Source: VGEM01 sp033764265 (GTDB lineage Bacteria > Pseudomonadota > Alphaproteobacteria > Rhodospirillales > Rhodospirillaceae). Taken from it: 11,871 nt of DNA. This document shows positions 6,662-11,871 of the stretch, one piece after another. Where the stretch lies: the NCBI GenBank assembly GCA_033764265.1, contig JANRJB010000140.1, positions 1 through 11,871 on the forward strand, given 5' to 3'. The notes under the pieces are model-generated. The model was not told the origin of the DNA, ran no database searches, and saw nothing but the letters and a program-made list of their open reading frames with translations. Position numbers and translations under genes: made by a program. Every line of letters starts with the position of its first letter. The stretch's first letter is position 1.

Positions 6662-9076
6662 TCACGCCACTTTTCGTTCGGCCGGCTTGGCCTTGCGCGC
6701 GGCCTGGATCGCCGACCAGACGCGCGGCGCGGTCAGCGGCAGGTCGGTGATCGCCACCCCGAACGGCGCCAGCGCGTCGTTGATGGCGTTGGCGACCGCG
6801 GCCGCCGAGCCACCGACGCCGGCTTCGCCCGCGCCCTTGAGGCCCATGTAGGTGACTGGGTTGGGGCTGTCGTGGTGGACCATGGCGATTTCCGGCATGT
6901 CCGACGCGCGCGGCATGACGTAATCCATGAAGGTGCGGGTCAGCTGCCGGCCGCCGGCATCGAAGCGGATGTCCTCGCACAGCGTGCCGCCGACCCCGAA
7001 GGCGATGGCGCCGCAGGCTTGGCCTTCCACCAGCACCGGATTGATCACCCGGCCGCAGTCGTGGGCGGCGGCGAACTTCAACAGCTTCACGACGCCGGTC
7101 TCGACGTCCACCTCGCACACGACGGCATAGGCGGCGTTGGAATAGCTGGGATAGGGATTGATGCGGCCATTCTCATCGGGCGCGTGACGGATCAGCCCGG
7201 GCCGGAAGGTGCAGGTCGCTTCCAGCGGCGGCTCAATGCAGGCCGCGACATCATAGGAACGCGTATAGGCGGCGTAGGCCACCTCCCCGAACGTCAGCGA
7301 CTTGCCGAGTGCGGCGGTGGAAGTCAGCACGCCCTCGCGCAGGGCCATGGTGTCCTCGGACACGCCCAGCAGCGCCGCGGCGACCTTGACCACCTTGGCG
7401 CGCACCTCGCGCGCGGCCATGGCCGCCGAACCGCCGCCGACGATGGTGCTGCGGCCAGAGTAATTGCCGAACCCGTAGGGGCACGTGGTGGTGTCGCCCT
7501 GGACTACGTCGATGGTGTCGAACGCCACGCCCAGTTCGTCGGCGACGATCTGGGCGATGCCGGTCGGGTTGCCGGTGCCGGGCGTGGTGACGCCGGTCAA
7601 CACCCGCACCGAGCCGTCGGGGCCGACACGCACCGACGACGAATCGTATCCGGCGACCATGGTGCCCGGCAGCGCGCCGCCTTCCGGCGTGAGCTCGTAG
7701 GCGATGCCGATCCCCAGGTATTTGCCGTCCTTGCCGTCCTTGCGGGCTTTGGCCTGTTGGGCGCGCAGTTCCTTATAACCGATCGCTTCGCAGGCCTTGC
7801 GCACCGCGCCGGCGTAATCGCCGGAGTCGTAAATCAGTCCGGTCGGGCTGTTGTACGGGAACTTGTTGGACGGCACGAAGTTCTTGATGCGCATCTCGGC
7901 CGGATCAAGCCCCAGCTCGCGCGCGGCCGCGTCGATCGACAGTTCCAGCGCCAGCGCGGTCGCTTCCTTGCCGTAGCCGCGCGAGGCGTTCCACGACGGC
8001 TTGTTGGTGACCACCGCCGACATCAGCACGTCGATGTCGCGCACCGCATAAGGGCCCGGCATGGTCAGGCCGGTCAGGAACGCCATGCCCCAGCCCGGGC
8101 AGGCCGACGGCGCGCCGGTGTTGGCGACGAAGTGATCGCGCAGCGCGAGGATTGTGCCGTCCTTCGACACCGCGAGTTCCACCTCGTGGGTCTGCTCGCG
8201 CCCGCCGATTAATAGACATTCTTCACGGTTTTCGACCCACTTGACCGGCCGGCCGGTCAGCTTGGTCAACAGGCACATCAACCCCTCTTCGGGATGGCCG
8301 TGCATCTTCATGCCGAACGCGCCGCCGATGGTCGGCGCGACGATGCGGATCTTGGTTTCCGGCATGCGCAGGACTTGGGCCAAGACGTGACGCAGCGGGT
8401 GGGGGTTCTGCGCGGTGGCGTAAAGGGTGATGCTTTGGGTATCGTGTTCCCACACCGCGTTGTAGGCGCGCGTTTCGATCGGCTGCGTCGAGAAGCGGTG
8501 GATGCGCACGGTGGTCTTGACGACCCGGTCGGCCTTGGCCGTCGCGGCCTTGGCGTCGCCGTTCGCGAACGGCACCTGCATGATCAGGTTGGCGTCCCAG
8601 CCATCGACCACCTTGGGGGCATCAGGCTTGAGTGCGTCCTCGGCCTCGACCACGGCCTTGACCGGCTCGTAGTCCACGGTGATGCGGCCCGCGGCGTAGC
8701 GCGCGGTACGCAGGTCCTCGGCCACCACCACCGCCACCGGCTGGCCGTAACACCACACCTTATCCAGCGCCAGGCAGCGCACGGTCGCGTGCCGGCCGCC
8801 GAACACCGCCGGGTCGATGTAGTGCGGAATGGGGTCGATCAGCGCGGCGGCTTCGCGGCCGTCGAGCACGCGCACCACGCCCGCGACCTTTTTCGCGCCG
8901 GACAACTCGATGCTGCGAATCTTCGCCGCGGCGTGCGGGCTGCGCAGGATGTGGGCGTAGAGCTGACGCGGGAACGTGAAGTCGTTGGTGTAGCGGGCCT
9001 TGCCCGCGACCGGCGCGCGCCCTTCGATGGTGCGCACCGCGCGCCCGACATAGCCGCCGCCAGCGTCGTGTGCCAT
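6662..9076 (-). CDS. Molybdenum hydroxylase large subunit (molybdopterin-binding, xanthine dehydrogenase family)
   Basis: An 804-residue catalytic subunit of a xanthine oxidase/CO dehydrogenase superfamily hydroxylase, which inserts a water-derived oxygen at a C-H bond. The N-terminal a/b-hammerhead domain is followed by molybdopterin domains with GGAFGMK (251-257), PTGIAQI (504-510, cofactor contacts) and the catalytic Glu E751 in KGAGEAGVGG (747-756). The active-site loop that reads AYxCSFR in true CO dehydrogenase and AYRGAGR in form II enzymes is here ASRGYGKEA (364-372). The enzyme is therefore not a CO dehydrogenase, and its substrate pocket differs from the common types. The start is ATG 9076, with AAGGAG 6 nt upstream; the longer frame to 9112 has no such site. 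First gene of a probable five-gene operon with an operator-like repeat 85-116 nt upstream. No XdhC/CoxD-type maturation gene is in the window. Substrate unknown; an N-heterocycle is a guess. Confidence 0.95.
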   Translation of the reverse strand: MAHDAGGGYVGRAVRTIEGRAPVAGKARYTNDFTFPRQLYAHILRSPHAAAKIRSIELSGAKKVAGVVRVLDGREAAALIDPIPHYIDPAVFGGRHATVRCLALDKVWCYGQPVAVVVAEDLRTARYAAGRITVDYEPVKAVVEAEDALKPDAPKVVDGWDANLIMQVPFANGDAKAATAKADRVVKTTVRIHRFSTQPIETRAYNAVWEHDTQSITLYATAQNPHPLRHVLAQVLRMPETKIRIVAPTIGGAFGMKMHGHPEEGLMCLLTKLTGRPVKWVENREECLLIGGREQTHEVELAVSKDGTILALRDHFVANTGAPSACPGWGMAFLTGLTMPGPYAVRDIDVLMSAVVTNKPSWNASRGYGKEATALALELSIDAAARELGLDPAEMRIKNFVPSNKFPYNSPTGLIYDSGDYAGAVRKACEAIGYKELRAQQAKARKDGKDGKYLGIGIAYELTPEGGALPGTMVAGYDSSSVRVGPDGSVRVLTGVTTPGTGNPTGIAQIVADELGVAFDTIDVVQGDTTTCPYGFGNYSGRSTIVGGGSAAMAAREVRAKVVKVAAALLGVSEDTMALREGVLTSTAALGKSLTFGEVAYAAYTRSYDVAACIEPPLEATCTFRPGLIRHAPDENGRINPYPSYSNAAYAVVCEVDVETGVVKLLKFAAAHDCGRVINPVLVEGQACGAIAFGVGGTLCEDIRFDAGGRQLTRTFMDYVMPRASDMPEIAMVHHDSPNPVTYMGLKGAGEAGVGGSAAAVANAINDALAPFGVAITDLPLTAPRVWSAIQAARKAKPAERKVA

Positions 9077-9082
9077 CGCCCT

Positions 9083-9088
9083 CTCCTT
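9083..9088 (-). promoter_or_regulatory. Ribosome binding site fixing the large-subunit start
   Basis: AAGGAG on the minus strand lies 6 nt before ATG 9076. It sits inside the extended frame that would begin at 9112, so the shorter protein is the better model. Confidence 0.7.
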
Positions 9089-9160
9089 CGGCTGTGCCGA
9101 TCCGGTCAACACCAGACTCCCTGGCGGTCAGTGTATTCAGCCGATCGAGACCAGGCCAGT

Positions 9161-9192
9161 GTATTTTGCATACAAAATTGTCTACCAAATTG
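9161..9192. promoter_or_regulatory. Operator-like palindrome and tandem repeat upstream of the molybdenum hydroxylase operon
   Basis: ATTTTGCATACAAAAT (9163-9178) has perfect 6-bp inverted arms (ATTTTG/CAAAAT) around CATA. A degenerate direct copy follows 12 bp on: ATACAAAATTG (9170-9180) versus CTACCAAATTG (9182-9192), 9 of 11 positions equal. The 11-mer ATTTTGCATAC (9163-9173) is the exact reverse complement of the motif at 2370-2380, and the 12-bp spacing is the same. This suggests one transcription factor controls both promoters. Its position 85-116 nt before the start codon fits an operator or activator site. Factor identity is inferred only. Confidence 0.6.
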
Positions 9193-9457
9193 CCTGGGCC
9201 GGTTCCAGAAACGCATCCGGGCCTGCCATAAATCTTCTTTCCAACTTATTGTTTTATTGTCGATTTCTCGTTCCGAACCGGCACGGCCCTGACGCACGCC
9301 TCGACGGCAAGAAAACCCCGACTCCACATTCCGCCCGTTTGGCTCCAATCAGGCCGCGACGCCGCGCGTGGCCGGACCAGCGCTTCCATCCGTGCCGGAG
9401 AACAGGCCAATTCGTTCGACCGCGTGCGGGTCGACGGCGCGCCCCGAACTCGCGCCG

Positions 9458-10660
9458 TTACGCCGGCTTGAAGCCGTGTACATCCATGAAGGCGGTGCCG
9501 GTCTTGGCGGCCACTTTCATGTTCACGAAGCCGGCCTTGCGCATCAGCGCCGGAAAGTCGGTGTCGCGGTAGGCGGGCGACCAGACCTCGGTGTTCCAGC
9601 GATGATCCTGCCAGATCGACGCCTTGCGCATCAGGTCGGGCGCGGGGTTGTAGGCGGGGTTGCCCTTGGTGACGAAGTCGACCGGGAAGTACGACCCGCC
9701 GGGGCGCAACACCCGATAAGCCTCGGCCACGATCTTCTCGTGCACGTCGGGGCGCACCTCGTGGTGCATGATGTAGCTGACCACCACGTCGAACGCGCCG
9801 TCGTCGAACTTGGTGTCCTCGGCCAGGCGCTGGGCGAAGTTGACATCGAGCCCCATCTTGACCGCGCGATAGTGCGCCCAGCGCACCATCGGCGCGCCGG
9901 CATCGATGCCCCACACCTCGGCTTCGGGGAAGCGTTGCTTCAGCGAGGTGGCGAACGCGCCGAAGCCGGTGCCCATGTCGAGAATACGCCGCACCTTGCC
10001 GTCGGCCGGGATGGGCGTTTCCATCGCCATGGCCAGGTGATGCTCCATGCGATCGTTCTTGAAGACATTGCGGTCGAACTGCTTGAAGCCGTAGTGCGAG
10101 ATGGCGCCGGCGAACGGGTCGCCGACATAGCCGCCCGGCTGGATGTGAATTTCGTGGCGGGTGTAGTCGGGCAAGTCTAGGTCGGGGTTCAGCTCGAGCG
10201 TGCCGGGGCCCGACGCATCCGTCGCTTCGAGTTCGGCCAGGATTTCGTCGGCGTTGTCGTGGAAGATGCCGGTGATGTTCGACCACATCTGCTGCTGGGT
10301 GCTCATCCACAGCCGCGCGTTCATGGCGTACATCGGATGCTGCATCAGCGTGGTCCACGCCTGCTCGTGAGTCAGCGCGGCGTTCAGGCCGAGCCCCTTT
10401 TCGGCCAGGGACTTCTCGAGCACGCCGCGCATCGGGCGGAATTCCTTGCCGATAGCCGCGCGGAACGAACTGAGGAAATCCTGCACGCTCTGCTGATCGA
10501 GCCTGGGCAGCCGCACGGCGTGGCGGGCTTCCTGCTCGGGCGTCTGGTTGTACGGATCGATTTTCACTTCTTTGGTGTTCGCCGACGCGGGCCGGCCGGT
10601 GCCGGCCAGCGCGAGCGCGGTGAGCATCGGGGCGATGGCGAGGGTGTCGCGGCGGTTCAT
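9458..10660 (-). CDS. SAM-dependent class I methyltransferase with N-terminal signal peptide
   Basis: A 400-residue protein whose C-terminal half is a clear class I methyltransferase. It has motif I ILDMGTGFG (226-234), the acidic strand end WGIDA (250-254), FDVVVSYIMHHEV (290-302) and the post-motif loop RVLRPGGSY (316-324). Residues 1-27 look like a twin-arginine-type signal: RR at 3-4, hydrophobic core, then RPASA. Residues 30-220 form a large N-terminal region I do not recognise, rich in aromatic and Met residues. The start ATG 10660 has ACGGAG 8 nt upstream. The frame extends further but only as an Arg/Pro-rich shadow of the upstream gene. It follows the 123-residue protein by 13 bp and probably forms an operon with it. 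An exported SAM-dependent methyltransferase is odd because SAM is not known in the periplasm; the N terminus may instead be a membrane anchor. Methyl acceptor unknown. Confidence 0.88.
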   Translation of the reverse strand: MNRRDTLAIAPMLTALALAGTGRPASANTKEVKIDPYNQTPEQEARHAVRLPRLDQQSVQDFLSSFRAAIGKEFRPMRGVLEKSLAEKGLGLNAALTHEQAWTTLMQHPMYAMNARLWMSTQQQMWSNITGIFHDNADEILAELEATDASGPGTLELNPDLDLPDYTRHEIHIQPGGYVGDPFAGAISHYGFKQFDRNVFKNDRMEHHLAMAMETPIPADGKVRRILDMGTGFGAFATSLKQRFPEAEVWGIDAGAPMVRWAHYRAVKMGLDVNFAQRLAEDTKFDDGAFDVVVSYIMHHEVRPDVHEKIVAEAYRVLRPGGSYFPVDFVTKGNPAYNPAPDLMRKASIWQDHRWNTEVWSPAYRDTDFPALMRKAGFVNMKVAAKTGTAFMDVHGFKPA

Positions 10661-10673
10661 GGCGGATGCTCCG

Positions 10674-11045
10674 TTACTTCGTCGCCGGCGTGGAACTGGC
10701 CGAGAAATCGGTGGGCGCGGCCGCTTCGCGGGCGAACCAGCCGTAGACGCGCTTAGCCAGGGCCTGGCGTTCCTGGTCCCAGGCGTCTTCCTCGTCCTTG
10801 GTGGGCTTGTAGGCTTCGATCGCCGCGGTGGTGGGGAACACGTTGTTCTCGGCCAGCCGCTCGGAGATGATCTGGCGCTGCTTGAGCGCCCAGATTTCGG
10901 CCCCCAGCGCAAGCGACACCGACACCAGGTTGTCGATGTGCGGATTGCCCAGCCAGACCTGCGTGTCGGTGTCGGACTTGTGGTAGTCCGCCGCGTACGT
11001 CGGCTTGCCGTTCAAGGCCTTGGGTGCTTTGGCCAGGTCCGCCAT
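10674..11045 (-). CDS. Unrecognised 123-residue protein paired with the methyltransferase
   Basis: A small, soluble-looking protein that I cannot assign to a family. It lacks a signal peptide or membrane helix. Residues 34-70 look helical (around ALGAEIWALKQRQIISERL), and 82-106 form a charged helix with Trp89 and Trp103. The tail (107-123) is Ala/Ser/Thr-rich. The start ATG 11045 is well supported by GGAGGAGG (11051-11058) 5 nt upstream; the longer frame to 11183 runs through promoter sequence. Its stop lies 13 bp before the methyltransferase start, so it may be a partner subunit or a co-regulated protein. The good ribosome site, tight spacing and compact helical composition argue for a real gene. 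Confidence 0.72.
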   Translation of the reverse strand: MADLAKAPKALNGKPTYAADYHKSDTDTQVWLGNPHIDNLVSVSLALGAEIWALKQRQIISERLAENNVFPTTAAIEAYKPTKDEEDAWDQERQALAKRVYGWFAREAAAPTDFSASSTPATK

Positions 11046-11153
11046 GGACGCCTCCTCCGAATTCGAAAACCGCGCGAGTATTCGACCCTGGTGTCGCCAG
11101 GAGCAACGGGATTTCGCCAACTGCTCACGTTGTGGGCCGGGTCGACGGACATC

Positions 11154-11195
11154 GAACAGTCGTGCACCGATTGATCCCCGCACGTGCGACTGTTC
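11154..11195. promoter_or_regulatory. Inverted repeat in the divergent methyltransferase/NmrA promoter region
   Basis: GAACAGTCG (11154-11162) and CGACTGTTC (11187-11195) are perfect 9-bp inverted arms with centres 33 bp apart, about three helical turns. The palindromes GTGCAC (11162-11167) and GCACGTGC (11180-11187) lie inside. It sits in the 215-bp gap between two divergent genes, 109 nt before the leftward ATG and 66 nt before the rightward one. That suits an operator for a dimeric regulator. A transcript hairpin is the alternative. Confidence 0.4.
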
Positions 11196-11260
11196 ACGCA
11201 GGGGTTGGCGGCGAACCCGCGGCTTGATCGTCCGGGGCGCTCGGCCGCACTGTTTGGGCC

Positions 11261-11871
11261 ATGGATCGCGACACGGCCGTCAGGCTGGCCCAAGAGGCCA
11301 TCAAGACCAACAACAAGCGGCTGGTGGACGCGCTGCTGGCCCGCCGGGCCGCGCGACCGGCGGCCGATCCCGCCCCGCCCGCCGGCGAACTGCCGCTGGT
11401 CGCCGTGACCTGCGCCACCGGGTGGGAGTGCTACGCGATCGTCGAGGAACTAGTCGCCGGCGGGTGTTTCCGCGTGCGCGCGCTCTACCGCACGCCCGGC
11501 ACCCAGGCCGCCGCGCGGCTGGAGGCGCTTTATGCCAAGGCCCAGGCCCAACGCCCCGGAATACTGACGCTGCATCCCGGCGTCGACATGAATTCGGCCG
11601 CGGACCTGACGGCGGCATTTGCCGGCTGTTCGGGCGTGGTGCTGTACACCACCGCCAATACCAGCCGCGCCGGCCAGCTGACCAATCACGGCAATGACCC
11701 GGTCGGCGGGCGCGCGGTGGTGATGCGCCAGGTGATGGCCGCGCTGCAGGCGCTGCGCGCCAACCCGTCGGTGCGCCATGTCGTCACGTTGATCTTTCCG
11801 ACCGACAAGGTGACCGGCATCGCCGACGACGCCCCGCCGATTCCGTGGTGGATCGACCAGAAGCTGCGGCT
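11261..11871 (+). CDS. NmrA-like NAD(P)-binding Rossmann protein, cut by the window end
   Basis: The first 203 codons of a gene that runs off the window. Residues 1-45 are a helical, charged extension ending in an Ala/Pro linker. A Rossmann core follows, LVAVTCATGWECYAIVEEL (46-64), with FRVRALYR (70-77) as the second strand, then a third strand ILTLHPGVDM (101-110) and GVVLYTTAN (125-133). The order matches NmrA/HSCARG-type atypical SDRs, which sense or use NAD(P). The usual glycine loop (G-x-x-G-x-x-G) has Cys at the first and third Gly (C51, C57), so cofactor binding may be altered. ATG 11261 is the only ATG, GTG or TTG downstream of an in-frame TGA (11225-11227), although no strong ribosome site precedes it. 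It is divergent from the methyltransferase pair. The C-terminal half is not visible. Confidence 0.7.
   Translation, partial: MDRDTAVRLAQEAIKTNNKRLVDALLARRAARPAADPAPPAGELPLVAVTCATGWECYAIVEELVAGGCFRVRALYRTPGTQAAARLEALYAKAQAQRPGILTLHPGVDMNSAADLTAAFAGCSGVVLYTTANTSRAGQLTNHGNDPVGGRAVVMRQVMAALQALRANPSVRHVVTLIFPTDKVTGIADDAPPIPWWIDQKLR

Larger units (their letters stand above)
9077..9457. other. Long intergenic region upstream of the molybdenum hydroxylase operon
   Basis: No protein-coding gene is supported here. The open frames across it are short, lack ribosome sites and have no recognisable domain. It holds the operator-like repeat at 9161-9192. It also holds a conspicuously AT-rich patch at about 9228-9268, unlike the GC-rich surroundings, which is a plausible promoter or upstream activator region for the leftward operon. 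I could not place a -35/-10 pair with confidence. The segment next to the methyltransferase stop (about 9300-9457) is GC-rich and shows only a weak 6-bp stem. Confidence 0.5.

Noticed and set aside
6527..8212. Long plus-strand open frame (561 codons) inside the large-subunit gene
   Set aside because: It is antisense to a conserved molybdenum hydroxylase. Its His/Arg/Gly-rich product is typical of a GC-rich shadow frame, with no domain or ribosome site.
6662..9076. Calling the large subunit a CO dehydrogenase (CoxL)
   Set aside because: The active-site loop is neither AYxCSFR nor AYRGAGR, and the gene order is not that of cox operons.
3199..9076. Reading the operon as a standard purine degradation pathway
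   Set aside because: Uricase, allantoinase, allantoicase and a typical xanthine dehydrogenase loop are not seen. The AllA-like family match alone is not enough.
9106..9348. Minus-strand 80-codon frame in the gap upstream of the large subunit
   Set aside because: It has no recognisable domain and spans the operator-like repeats, so it is more likely non-coding.
9416..9434. Possible terminator hairpin after the methyltransferase (TCGACC/GGTCGA)
   Set aside because: The stem is only 6 bp with a 7-nt loop and no T-run, which is common by chance in GC-rich DNA.
11087..11101. Small inverted repeat CCTGG-5-CCAGG near the 123-residue gene
   Set aside because: Five-bp arms are too short to stand out in this base composition.

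Overview
The window is GC-rich throughout, with tightly packed genes, strong Shine-Dalgarno sequences and a near-continuous run of metabolic enzymes. That fits a proteobacterial chromosome, probably an alphaproteobacterium, but no gene here fixes the taxon. I see no rRNA, tRNA, CRISPR, insertion sequence, integrase or phage gene. It reads as a catabolic accessory region.

Layout. (1) 23-1525, plus strand: an exported EutQ-type cupin, then a QOR-type NADPH:quinone/zinc-less alcohol dehydrogenase-family reductase. (2) 1533-2321 (minus) and 2418-3173 (plus): an alpha/beta-hydrolase-fold protein with a non-canonical active site and an SDR dehydrogenase, divergently transcribed from a 96-bp gap. 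(3) 9076 down to 3199, minus strand: a probable five-gene operon. It encodes a three-subunit molybdenum hydroxylase (large, FAD and 2x[2Fe-2S] subunits), a ureidoglycolate-lyase-family protein and a class III aminotransferase. A roughly 380-bp non-coding leader precedes it. (4) 11045 down to 9458, minus strand: an unrecognised 123-residue protein followed by a SAM-dependent methyltransferase that carries a signal peptide. (5) 11261 to the window edge, plus strand: an NmrA-like Rossmann protein, cut by the window, with a degenerate glycine motif.

How they may work together. The molybdenum hydroxylase probably hydroxylates an unknown, likely N-containing or heteroaromatic, substrate. The SDR, hydrolase, ureidoglycolate-lyase-like protein and aminotransferase could process downstream intermediates. 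A ureidoglycolate-lyase-type reaction yields glyoxylate, which some class III aminotransferases can aminate. The other genes for purine breakdown (uricase, allantoinase, allantoicase) are not in the window, so simple purine catabolism is not supported. The strongest evidence that two of these blocks belong together is non-coding. The hydrolase/SDR gap and the region upstream of the molybdenum hydroxylase operon both contain an AT-rich motif, GTATGCAAAAT, in copies spaced 12 bp apart. This looks like the operator of a regulator, possibly GntR-type, encoded elsewhere. The substrate and pathway are not identified.
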